This document shows, piece after piece, positions 1 through 7,849 of a DNA stretch of 64,000 nucleotides (the stretch's first letter is position 1; the number at the start of each line of letters is the position of its first letter). The DNA lies in assembly GCA_965238025.1 (NCBI GenBank), contig OZ250162.1:1240001-1304000 (forward strand), written 5' to 3'. A program made the position numbers and the translations under genes. This stretch comes from Pelagihabitans sp965238025. Lineage in GTDB: Bacteria > Bacteroidota > Bacteroidia > Flavobacteriales > Flavobacteriaceae. The notes beneath the pieces were generated by a model that saw only the letters and a program-made list of their open reading frames with translations, was not told the origin of the DNA and did not search any database.

Positions 1-858
1 AAGGGCGACCAATGTACTATCCATATTGAATTCCTCACATGCCGAAATTACCGTGGGGTCTAGTGGAAGCTTCGCTTCAAATAGATTACAGCCAACGCTA
101 CTTTCATGACAGAGGTGCAGGATTTCAGAAGAAAGACCGTCGCTGATATCTATCATTGAAGTCGGTTTTACTTCCAAGGCCTTTAGCAGTTTGGGAATAT
201 CTTCCCTGGCTTCCGGTTTTAACTGTCGCTCTACAATATAGGAGTAGGGTTCAAGATCGGGCTGGTTGTTGGGGTTTACCTTAAATACCTCTTTCTCACG
301 TTCCAATACCTGTAGGCCCATATAGGCCCCGCCCAAATCACCCGATACAACTAAAAGATCATTCGGTTTTGCACCGTTTCGGTAAACAATATCAACCTCC
401 TCTGCTTCACCTATAGCAGTAATACTGATAAGCATCCCTTTTTGGGAGGAGGTGGTATCCCCGCCAATAAGATCAACCTTAAATTTTTGGCAGGCAAGAG
501 CGATTCCCGAATATAGTTCCTCAAGTGCCTCTAAGGGAAATCGGTTAGAAACGGCTATTGAAACTGTAATCTGGCTGGCCTTTGCATTCATTGCGTAGAT
601 ATCGGAAAGATTTACAGAGATTGCTTTATACCCCAGATGCTTAAGGGGCATGTAGCTGAGGTCAAAATGAACGCCTTCAATTAAAAGATCTGTGGTTATT
701 ACAGTTTTTGACTCAAAATCAACCACTGCGGCATCATCACCGATTCCCACGATTGTTGACTTCTGTTGTAAAGTGAAATGTTTTGTCAAATGACGAATCA
801 ATCCGAACTCCCCCAAGCTTTCCAACGAAATACGCTCCTGTTCTTTATCTTCTAACAT
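1..858 (-). CDS. thiL: Thiamine-monophosphate kinase, 3' end cut by window edge
   Basis: ThiL phosphorylates thiamine monophosphate to the pyrophosphate cofactor using ATP. I translated the minus strand from an ATG at 858; 286 codons are open to the edge, so roughly the last 60 residues of a typical ~345-residue ThiL are missing. The N-terminus shows the AIR-synthase/ThiL fold: LGEFGLIRHL, then the Mg/ATP-binding VGIGDDAAV, then VNLSDIYAMNAK and LIGGDTTSS. VVSGDLGGAYMG and the late MIDISDGLSSE are also ThiL hallmarks. Divergent from the propeller lipoprotein gene at 1044 across a 185-nt gap. No frameshift is seen in the visible part. Confidence 0.93.
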   Translation of the reverse strand, partial: MLEDKEQERISLESLGEFGLIRHLTKHFTLQQKSTIVGIGDDAAVVDFESKTVITTDLLIEGVHFDLSYMPLKHLGYKAISVNLSDIYAMNAKASQITVSIAVSNRFPLEALEELYSGIALACQKFKVDLIGGDTTSSQKGMLISITAIGEAEEVDIVYRNGAKPNDLLVVSGDLGGAYMGLQVLEREKEVFKVNPNNQPDLEPYSYIVERQLKPEAREDIPKLLKALEVKPTSMIDISDGLSSEILHLCHESSVGCNLFEAKLPLDPTVISACEEFNMDSTLVAL

Positions 859-1043
859 GCCGCAAAAATAAGGGTAATTTATCAGGATTTGGATTACTTT
901 TAGGCGAGGTTTCAATCAAGAAACCAGCTAATATGAAAAATACTGTAATTAGAGTAGGGTAAACGCCTTAGGCACTGTTGTATTAACAAGGAGACTCCCT
1001 ACTAAATACTATCTTTACAAAAATTCGGCTAAAATATATTGTT

Positions 1044-2279
1044 ATGAAAAGAGTACCAGTTTATATCCTAATAATTGTATTCGCCATTGCCTGTGGTTCT
1101 GACGATAATAGTCTAGGGATTCTAGACCCTGTAGACGGGGATGGAAACGACCCCGTGACAAGCACTGATTCCGCTCCCTGCGAAAATGGAATGGCAGGAG
1201 AATACCCTTGTAATGGTTTTGATCTAATCGGTGCTATTCCAAATACTACTTTTAGTGGTGGTAGGGCCAATGACATTTGGGGGTGGGCGGATACCACCAC
1301 AGGCAAGGAATATGCAATTATGGGAGTGGAAGACGGTACCGTATTTGTAGATATTAGTGATAATGAGGAATTATTGTATTTGGGAAAACTCCCCACTGCT
1401 TCAGTTCCTTCCCGTTGGCGTGACATAAAAGTATATGAAGATCACGCATTTATCGTTTCCGAAGCCTCAGGCCATGGGATGCAGGTGTTTGATTTGACCA
1501 AACTGCGCAATGTTACGAATATCCCCACAACTTTTGAGGCCGATGCGCGTTACACGGGGTTTGGGAATGCCCATAATATTGTCATTAATGAAGATACGGG
1601 TTTCGCCTATGCAGTTGGTACGACAACCTTTAATGGCGGGGCACATTTTGTTAATATACAAGACCCTAAAAATCCAGTTGCCAACAATGGCTATGGAGAT
1701 CGGGGTTATGCACACGATGCCCAGGTAGTAACCTATAATGGCCCTGATACCGATTATACGGGAAGGGAGATTTTTATTGGAGCTAACGAAGACCAAGTGG
1801 TTATAGCCGATGTTACCGACAAGGATAATCCCATAACTATAAGTTCGCTAAGTTATTCAAACTTTGTGTATACCCATCAAGGATGGTTTACAGAGGACCA
1901 GCGTTATTTCATTGTAGGGGATGAGGAAGATGAAAGACTTGCAGGGTTTAATACCCGCACGCTTATTTTCGATCTTACCGATTTGGATAATCCTATATTA
2001 CATTATACCTATTTAGCAGATTTTACCGCAATAGACCATAATGGTTACGTTAAGGGCGATGAGTTCTATTTAGCGAACTATACTGCCGGGGTTCGGTTGT
2101 TGGATATCTCGGGAATCGCAAATGAAATTGTTTCCGAAATCGCTTTCTTCGATACTTATCCCGCCCACAACAATGTGGCATACGAGGGGGTATGGAGCGT
2201 GTACCCCTATTTTGCTAGCGGCAAGATTTTGGTAAGTGATATAGACACGGGCTTGTTCGTTATTCAGAAATCGAATTAA
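1044..2279 (+). CDS. Choice-of-anchor B / LVIVD-repeat lipoprotein
   Basis: This is an exported lipoprotein: the signal peptide ends in a lipobox with Cys17 (AIACGSDD). The body is built of about six to seven LVIVD-like strands that form beta-propeller blades, such as VFVDISD, MQVFDLTK, AHFVNIQDP, VVIADVTDKDNP, LIFDLTDLDNP and VRLLDISG. HNIVIN and THQGWFTED are typical of the choice-of-anchor B family of Bacteroidota. The molecular function of that family is not established; surface or periplasmic binding is the usual guess. The next gene starts 2 nt after its stop, so the two are probably co-transcribed. Confidence 0.85.
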   Translation: MKRVPVYILIIVFAIACGSDDNSLGILDPVDGDGNDPVTSTDSAPCENGMAGEYPCNGFDLIGAIPNTTFSGGRANDIWGWADTTTGKEYAIMGVEDGTVFVDISDNEELLYLGKLPTASVPSRWRDIKVYEDHAFIVSEASGHGMQVFDLTKLRNVTNIPTTFEADARYTGFGNAHNIVINEDTGFAYAVGTTTFNGGAHFVNIQDPKNPVANNGYGDRGYAHDAQVVTYNGPDTDYTGREIFIGANEDQVVIADVTDKDNPITISSLSYSNFVYTHQGWFTEDQRYFIVGDEEDERLAGFNTRTLIFDLTDLDNPILHYTYLADFTAIDHNGYVKGDEFYLANYTAGVRLLDISGIANEIVSEIAFFDTYPAHNNVAYEGVWSVYPYFASGKILVSDIDTGLFVIQKSN

Positions 2280-2281
2280 GA

Positions 2282-3640
2282 ATGAGGACTTCCAAAAAAA
2301 TACTTATAGGTATGTTTTGCATAGGCCTGTTTGCCTGTTCTTCGGATTACGAGGGCACAGTTCCGGATTTGTTGCCTGAAAAAGCTTTTTTGGGAGAACT
2401 GGATTGGGTAAGGAGTTTTGGGGGTTCTGGAGAGGAAACGGCACAAAAGGTAATTGCCACAACAGATGGCGGTTATGCTGTTCTTGGGTATTCCAATAGT
2501 ACCGATGGCGATCTGCTGGGAAAGTCAAGCTCGGTCAATGACTATTGGTTATTAAGGCTTGATGCGGATGGAAATTTACAATGGAGTAAAACCTATGGTG
2601 GAAGTAAAGATGATAAAGGGCAAAGTTTAGTACAGACCAAAGATGGGGGCTTTGCTCTCACAGGATATGCCATGAGCGATGACGGAGACGGGAGTCAAAA
2701 CAATGGCTTTCACGATAATTGGATTTTAAAGTTAGATGCCCAGGGGGCCATACAATGGGAAAAAAGCTTTGGGTTTTCCGGACATGACCATTCGTATGAT
2801 ATCATCGAAACCTTAGATGGCGGACTGTTTTTCTCCGGGTTTTTAGACATTACTTCAGCAAGAGCAGATGGTTTTACAGAGAAGGGCAGTACATCTAGTA
2901 CGGCACATGGCGTAGGGGAATTTTGGGGTACAAAACTGGACCCCCAAGGAAACATTGAATGGCGTAAGTATTTTGGAGGAACCAACAATGACCGATCCCA
3001 TGCGGTGGTCCAGTCAAATGATGGCGGATTCTTACTCTCAGGTTTTTCAGAAAGCGAGGATTTTGATATTACTACGAGTCGGGGCAGTTATGATTTTTGG
3101 GTTTTGAAGATAGACGGCCGGGGCGAACTGTTATGGGAACGCTCCTTTGGGGGCTCTGGCATTGAAATCTCCTATGATATGGAAAAAACGGGCGATAATG
3201 GCTATGTTATTGTCGGTAACACCTTTAGTACTGACAAGGATGTTTCCAAAAACAATGGCGAATCCGATATGTGGTTAATTAAACTGGATGACAGCGGAAA
3301 CTTAATTTGGGAACGTAACTTTGGGGGTACGGCCTTTGATGCTGCCCAGAGCGTTTCTTTAAGCACAGATGGGGGTTTTATTATTACGGGAAATTCTAAG
3401 AGCGATTCTGGGGATGTGCTATCCAATGCTGGCGAAAATGATATTTGGTTGGTAAAGACTAACGCAAATGGGAAAATAGTTTGGCAAAAATCTTTTGGAG
3501 GTGCGGGTCTAGATTTTGGTTTCGACGCTATTGAAAATGCCGATAAAAGCATCATCCTGGTTGGCGAATCTGCTAGCACTAATTTTCTTAGCCTTCAAAA
3601 TAAAGGAAAATCGGATGTAATAGTGATGAAAATCAAATAG
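2282..3640 (+). CDS. Seven-repeat beta-propeller-like lipoprotein
   Basis: The signal peptide has a lipobox at Cys19 (LFACSSDY), so it should be a lipoprotein. The rest is about seven repeats of roughly 50 residues. Each has the pattern W-x-[KR]-x-[FY]-GG, then a central TxDGG(Y/F), then a glycine turn with D-G-D, and ends in D-x-W-L-x-K-x-[DN]-x-x-G. Seven such units predict a closed seven-bladed propeller. I know many uncharacterised Bacteroidota proteins with this pattern but no assigned activity. There is no type IX sorting domain. It sits directly behind another propeller lipoprotein, which suggests the pair works together at the cell surface. Confidence 0.75.
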   Translation: MRTSKKILIGMFCIGLFACSSDYEGTVPDLLPEKAFLGELDWVRSFGGSGEETAQKVIATTDGGYAVLGYSNSTDGDLLGKSSSVNDYWLLRLDADGNLQWSKTYGGSKDDKGQSLVQTKDGGFALTGYAMSDDGDGSQNNGFHDNWILKLDAQGAIQWEKSFGFSGHDHSYDIIETLDGGLFFSGFLDITSARADGFTEKGSTSSTAHGVGEFWGTKLDPQGNIEWRKYFGGTNNDRSHAVVQSNDGGFLLSGFSESEDFDITTSRGSYDFWVLKIDGRGELLWERSFGGSGIEISYDMEKTGDNGYVIVGNTFSTDKDVSKNNGESDMWLIKLDDSGNLIWERNFGGTAFDAAQSVSLSTDGGFIITGNSKSDSGDVLSNAGENDIWLVKTNANGKIVWQKSFGGAGLDFGFDAIENADKSIILVGESASTNFLSLQNKGKSDVIVMKIK

Positions 3641-3806
3641 GTTTTCTGAGCACATAGTTTATCAACAAGAGGAAAACCCTTTGAAACCTCTTTTCTCTTG
3701 ACTCCAGCTTTAGACGTTTCCCTACGTCATATTATCAATAGAAAATCCTTATTAATACATACGTTATAATAATGTTAGGAAATGAGGTAAAACCCTACTA
3801 ATCGTC

Positions 3807-3814
3807 TATATTTG
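3807..3814 (+). promoter_or_regulatory. Putative -7 promoter element of the suf operon
   Basis: TATATTTG matches the Bacteroidota TAnnTTTG element and lies 53 nt before the sufA start. No clear TTG -33 element sits at the usual distance, so the assignment is tentative. Confidence 0.45.
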
Positions 3815-3866
3815 TAAGCTATTTAGAATCATACCAAATAAATTTTTGGTATTAAACTAGAAAACA

Positions 3867-4196
3867 ATGATTCAAGTTTCGGAAACGGCAAAGAAAAAGG
3901 TTATCGATCTTATGACCGAAGGAGGTTTTGACGCCACAAGCGATTATGTTCGGGTAGGGGTGAAAAGCGGCGGTTGCAGCGGTCTGTCCTATGAACTGGA
4001 CTTTGATAATAAAATGGGGGATACCGATAAGGTTTTTGAAGATAACGATGTACGTATAATTGTAGACAAGAAGAGTTTTTTATATCTCGTAGGAACCGTT
4101 TTGGAATATTCCGGAGGGCTAAACGGAAAGGGATTTGTGTTTAACAACCCCAATGCCCAGCGTACCTGCGGATGTGGCGAGAGTTTTTCATTATAA
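3867..4196 (+). CDS. sufA: Iron-sulfur assembly A-type protein (HesB/IscA/SufA)
   Basis: A-type carriers receive Fe-S clusters from the SufBCD scaffold and hand them to target enzymes in the cytoplasm. The 109-residue length is normal for the family. The three conserved cysteines are present: Cys37 in SGGCSGLSYE, and Cys101 and Cys103 in the C-terminal TCGCGESF. It is the first gene of the SUF region. The normal neighbour sufB follows only after an inserted four-helix-bundle cassette. Assignment as SufA rather than another A-type protein rests on operon context. Confidence 0.93.
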   Translation: MIQVSETAKKKVIDLMTEGGFDATSDYVRVGVKSGGCSGLSYELDFDNKMGDTDKVFEDNDVRIIVDKKSFLYLVGTVLEYSGGLNGKGFVFNNPNAQRTCGCGESFSL

Positions 4197-4210
4197 TGGA
4201 GTTAAGAAGA

Positions 4211-4631
4211 TAAAGGAGTTAAAAAGTAAAGGTTGAATGTATAGTTCGTTTGAAGATTTAGATGTTTATAAGGCGGCTATAAAATTTACTGGAAGGATTT
4301 ATAAATTAATGGATAGGAATCCATTAAAAAGGACTTTGCGATGGTTGACCAATTGAGAAGGGCGACCATTTCGATTTCCAATAATATTTCAGAGGGGTTT
4401 GAAAGAGAGACGGATAAGGAGCTAATCCGATTTCTTTATTTCTCAAAGGGTTCAGCTGGAGAGGTCAGAAATCTTTTCAATGTAATGGAGGAGATTGGTT
4501 ATTTTGAAAAAGAGAATTTAAATGAATATAGGAAAGAGGTTTTGGATATTTCAAGACAACTTGCTAATTATATCAAGTTTATTAAAAAGAGACTAGTGTA
4601 ACATTCACTTGTTCCCTTTTTAACTTTTTTA
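4211..4631. repeat. IVS-like cassette bounded by 16-bp RNA-complementary inverted repeat
   Basis: Positions 4211-4226 pair with 4616-4631 over 16 contiguous RNA base pairs. The inner 10 pairs are Watson-Crick (GTTAAAAAG with CTTTTTAAC, plus an A-U), followed outward by two G-U wobbles and four A-U pairs. The arms enclose the four-helix-bundle ORF. Intervening sequences in bacterial 23S rRNA have this architecture, an ORF of this family inside a terminal stem. Here the cassette lies in the sufA-sufB mRNA, with the right arm ending 11 nt before the sufB start. Cassette boundaries are inferred from the pairing. Confidence 0.6.
4237..4601 (+). pseudogene. Four-helix-bundle (23S rRNA IVS-type) protein gene with frameshift
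   Basis: The intact product would belong to the four-helix-bundle family encoded in 23S rRNA intervening sequences; its biochemical role is unknown. An ATG at 4237 opens with the family N-terminus MYSSFEDLDVYKAAIKF, but this frame stops at 4354-4356 after 39 codons. The rest of the family signature (DFAMVDQLRRA, SISNNISEGFER, EFIRFLY-like IRFLYFSKGSAGE, LANYIKF) is in another frame from about 4331 to 4601. Adding one A to the AAAAA run at 4326-4330 joins the two parts as NPLKKDFAMVDQ. It is therefore broken, or a homopolymer sequencing error, or expressed by slippage. A start at 4341 would give only an N-terminally truncated protein. Confidence 0.8.
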
Positions 4632-4642
4632 CTAGAGACTAT

Positions 4643-6088
4643 ATGGCATATACTGAAGAAGAATTAAAAAAGGAACTGGAAACCAAGGAGTACGAATATG
4701 GTTTCTATACGGATATTGAGTCCGATACTTTCCCAAAAGGATTAAACGAGGCAATTGTTCGTGCGATTTCCAAAAAGAAAAATGAACCGGAGTGGATGAC
4801 CGAATGGCGGTTAGAAGCGTTTCGGATTTGGGAACAAATGGAAGAACCGGAATGGGCAAACGTTCGTTATGAAAAACCAGATTTTCAGGCAATAAGCTAC
4901 TATTCTGCTCCAAAAAAAGCTGACCCAAATAAGTCGCTGGACGATGTAGATCCTGAACTATTGGAAATGTATCGCAAGTTGGGGATTTCCATAGATGAAC
5001 AAAAAAAATTACAAAATGTCGCCGTTGATATCGTGGTAGATTCTGTTTCCGTAGCTACAACATTCAAAAAGACCTTGGCCGAAAAGGGGATTATTTTCAT
5101 GCCGATCTCTGAAGCCATACAAGAACACCCGGACTTGGTTAAAAAATATATGGGCACTGTAGTCCCCAAAACCGACAATTTTTACGCAGCCCTAAATTCG
5201 GCCGTATTTACAGATGGCTCTTTCTGTTACATCCCAAAAGGCGTAAAATGCCCAATGGAGCTATCCACCTATTTTAGGATTAATGAAGGAGGTACTGGCC
5301 AGTTTGAACGCACCTTGGTTATAGCCGATGAAGGTAGCTATGTAAGCTATTTAGAAGGCTGTACTGCACCATCAAGGGATGAAAACCAGTTACATGCTGC
5401 CGTCGTGGAGCTAATTGCACTTGACGATGCCGAAATAAAATACTCAACGGTACAAAACTGGTACCCCGGGAATAGCGAGGGGAAAGGCGGGGTTTATAAT
5501 TTTGTGACCAAAAGAGGAATTTGTGAAAATAGCGCGAAAATTTCTTGGACACAGGTAGAAACCGGTTCGGCCGTTACCTGGAAATACCCCTCCTGTATTT
5601 TAAAAGGAAATAACTCGGTTGGGGAGTTTTATTCCATTGCGGTTACCAATAATTATCAACAGGCCGATACAGGGACCAAGATGATACATTTGGGCAAGAA
5701 TACCCGGAGTACGATTATATCCAAGGGCATATCCGCAGGAAAATCACAAAACAGCTATAGAGGATTGGTACAAATTGGTTCTAGGGCAGAAAATGCGCGT
5801 AACTTTTCGCAATGCGATTCCCTTTTAATGGGGAATGAATGCGGGGCACACACTTTTCCGTATATCGAAGCAAAGAATAAATCGGCCCAAATAGAGCATG
5901 AGGCAACCACCAGTAAAATCGGGGAAGATCAGATTTTCTATTGCAACCAACGGGGAATTGATACTGAAAAGGCAATTGCGTTGATCGTAAATGGCTTTAG
6001 CAAAGAAGTATTGAACAAATTACCCATGGAGTTTGCGGTAGAGGCACAAAAATTATTGGAAATAAGCCTAGAAGGTTCAGTCGGGTAA
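4643..6088 (+). CDS. sufB: Fe-S cluster assembly scaffold subunit SufB
   Basis: SufB is the scaffold core of the SufBC2D complex, on which Fe-S clusters are built from SufS/SufE sulfur. The 481-residue length is typical. The sequence has the conserved SufB segments KGVKCPMELSTYFRIN, EGCTAPSRDENQLHAAVVEL, KRGICENSAKISWTQVETG and, near the end, EHEATTSKIGEDQIFYCNQR followed by GIDTEKA. It is transcribed with sufA, from which the IVS cassette separates it. The start is the ATG at 4643, which gives a standard N-terminus. The next ORF, an MBL-fold lipoprotein, begins about 20 nt downstream. Confidence 0.97.
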   Translation: MAYTEEELKKELETKEYEYGFYTDIESDTFPKGLNEAIVRAISKKKNEPEWMTEWRLEAFRIWEQMEEPEWANVRYEKPDFQAISYYSAPKKADPNKSLDDVDPELLEMYRKLGISIDEQKKLQNVAVDIVVDSVSVATTFKKTLAEKGIIFMPISEAIQEHPDLVKKYMGTVVPKTDNFYAALNSAVFTDGSFCYIPKGVKCPMELSTYFRINEGGTGQFERTLVIADEGSYVSYLEGCTAPSRDENQLHAAVVELIALDDAEIKYSTVQNWYPGNSEGKGGVYNFVTKRGICENSAKISWTQVETGSAVTWKYPSCILKGNNSVGEFYSIAVTNNYQQADTGTKMIHLGKNTRSTIISKGISAGKSQNSYRGLVQIGSRAENARNFSQCDSLLMGNECGAHTFPYIEAKNKSAQIEHEATTSKIGEDQIFYCNQRGIDTEKAIALIVNGFSKEVLNKLPMEFAVEAQKLLEISLEGSVG

Positions 6089-6108
6089 TTTAAAATGAAA
6101 CATTGAGA

Positions 6109-6984
6109 ATGAAAAAGTTGATTTTTTCGCTACTGGTGCTTTCGGTAGTTGCCTGTAAAGAAACAAAGAAGGAAAACACCGAAGCAAATGCTACTTCCGA
6201 AGAAGTAAAAAAACCCAACGTAAAATTGTACACTTTTGACGGGGGCACGGTCATGGTCAATAATTTGGAACTCTTCTCGCAAGACACCACGTATCATGGA
6301 CAGACCAAGGAGTTTGCCGATGCTTTTTATGTAATCAGTCACCCTGATGGAAATCTAATGTGGGATGCTGGTCTTCCAGAGGGTCTTGTTGGCCTTCCAG
6401 AACCATTTACCTCACCCGATGGTAACTTTACCGTCTCCAGAAAAGATTCCTTGACAAACCAATTAAAGGCTATCGGGATGACAATCGATGATATAGATTA
6501 TATCTCCTTATCCCATACGCATTTTGATCATACGGGTCATGCGAACAAAATGAAGAATGCAACTTGGTTGGTACAAGAAAGAGAGTACGATTCTATCACC
6601 AGTGAAACCTCGCAAAAAACAAATACCGATAACTACAACGCAATCGCGGCCCTTACCAAAACCAAAAAGTTGAATGGGGACTATGATGTGTTTGGAGATA
6701 GCAGCGTTATTATCAAATCAATGCCCGGGCATACACCGGGGCATCAAGTTTTATACGTGGATTTGGCTGAGCACGGCCCATTACTATTAACCGGGGATTT
6801 GTACCATTTGTATGAAAACAGGGAACATAAGCGCGTCCCCATCTTTAATTTTGATGTAGCACAAACCTTAAAGAGTATGGATGCTTTTGAAGCCTTTGCC
6901 AAAGAAAAGAACGCAAAGGTGTATTTACAGCACCAAAAAGAAGACTTTAACAAAATGCCAAGGGCACCTAAATATTTAAATTAA
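6109..6984 (+). CDS. MBL-fold (AHL-lactonase-like) metallohydrolase lipoprotein
   Basis: A metallo-beta-lactamase-fold hydrolase with a lipoprotein signal (Cys16 in SVVACKET); I take the ATG at 6109 rather than the in-frame TTG at 6103. The dinuclear zinc site is complete: HTHFDH at residues 136-141, the downstream His in MPGHTPGHQV, the bridging Asp in LLTGDLYH and the last His in YLQHQKED. The order and spacing resemble the N-acyl-homoserine-lactonase (AiiA/AttM) subgroup. The substrate is unknown and lactone quenching is only one option. It lies between sufB and sufC, with 7 nt to the sufC start, so it should be on the SUF transcript although it would act outside the cytoplasm. Confidence 0.85.
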   Translation: MKKLIFSLLVLSVVACKETKKENTEANATSEEVKKPNVKLYTFDGGTVMVNNLELFSQDTTYHGQTKEFADAFYVISHPDGNLMWDAGLPEGLVGLPEPFTSPDGNFTVSRKDSLTNQLKAIGMTIDDIDYISLSHTHFDHTGHANKMKNATWLVQEREYDSITSETSQKTNTDNYNAIAALTKTKKLNGDYDVFGDSSVIIKSMPGHTPGHQVLYVDLAEHGPLLLTGDLYHLYENREHKRVPIFNFDVAQTLKSMDAFEAFAKEKNAKVYLQHQKEDFNKMPRAPKYLN

Positions 6985-6991
6985 GAGAACG

Positions 6992-7744
6992 ATGTTGAAA
7001 ATCAATGATCTGCACGCAAGAGTAGAGGATAAGGATATTTTAAGAGGAATCAACCTTGAGGTAAAAGCAGGCGAGGTACACGCAATAATGGGCCCGAATG
7101 GTTCAGGAAAAAGTACGTTGGCAGCTGTTATTGCGGGGAAAGAAGAGTTTGAGGTTACTCAAGGTTCAGTGGAACTGGATGGGGAAGATCTGGAGGATGA
7201 TTCCCCGGAAGAAAGAGCCCATAAAGGCGTATTTCTTTCGTTTCAGTATCCTGTGGAAATTCCCGGGGTGTCTGTGACCAATTTCATGAAAACCGCAATT
7301 AATGAGTCTCGAAAAGCCAGAGGCTTGGAAGACATGCCTGCTAAGGATATGCTCAAACTTATTCGCGAGAAATCTGAAATGCTCGAGATAGACCGTAAGT
7401 TCTTATCCCGATCATTAAACGAAGGTTTTTCAGGCGGGGAGAAGAAACGTAATGAAATTTTCCAAATGGCAATGCTAGAACCTAAATTGGCGATTCTCGA
7501 TGAAACCGATTCTGGGTTGGATATTGATGCCCTGCGCATTGTTGCCAATGGGGTAAACAAATTAAAGAGTAAGGATAACGCCGTTGTTGTAATTACCCAT
7601 TACCAGAGGCTCTTGGAACATATAGTTCCTGATTTTGTGCACGTATTACACAATGGTAAAATCGTGAAATCCGGCGGTAAGGAGTTGGCATTGGAGCTTG
7701 AGGCTAAAGGCTATGATTGGCTGAAAAATGAAGCGGTTGTTTAA
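6992..7744 (+). CDS. sufC: Fe-S cluster assembly ATPase SufC
   Basis: SufC is the ABC-type ATPase of the SufBC2D scaffold; ATP binding drives the conformational change that admits iron and sulfur. At 250 residues it has usual length. The motifs are intact: Walker A GPNGSGKST near residue 34, the SufC-type signature FSGGEKKRNEI, Walker B LAILDETDSGLD and the switch His in VVVITHYQRLL. There are no membrane segments, as expected for a cytosolic ABC protein. A REP-like hairpin pair follows before sufD. Confidence 0.97.
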   Translation: MLKINDLHARVEDKDILRGINLEVKAGEVHAIMGPNGSGKSTLAAVIAGKEEFEVTQGSVELDGEDLEDDSPEERAHKGVFLSFQYPVEIPGVSVTNFMKTAINESRKARGLEDMPAKDMLKLIREKSEMLEIDRKFLSRSLNEGFSGGEKKRNEIFQMAMLEPKLAILDETDSGLDIDALRIVANGVNKLKSKDNAVVVITHYQRLLEHIVPDFVHVLHNGKIVKSGGKELALELEAKGYDWLKNEAVV

Positions 7745-7756
7745 GCTGTATTATTT

Positions 7757-7834
7757 TCATTCCCGTGAAGGCGGGAATCTGTTGAAATAGCCTTATATGA
7801 TTAATTGAAAAGATTTCCGCCTTCGCGGAAATGA
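7757..7834. repeat. REP-like paired inverted repeat between sufC and sufD
   Basis: Two 24-nt arms, 7757-7780 and 7811-7834, are imperfect reverse complements of each other, and each is itself a hairpin (ATTCCCG...CGGGAAT and TTTCCGC...GCGGAAA). The GAAGGCGG core is the kind of short palindromic repeat scattered between genes of many flavobacteria. It may stabilise the upstream mRNA or attenuate sufD expression; that role is inferred. Confidence 0.75.
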
Positions 7835-7849
7835 CATTGAAAGTGATTT

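Noticed and set aside
4326..4332. Programmed -1 frameshifting in the four-helix-bundle gene.
   Set aside because: The A run is not part of a canonical X-XXY-YYZ heptamer in the zero frame, so mutation or sequencing error is the simpler reading.
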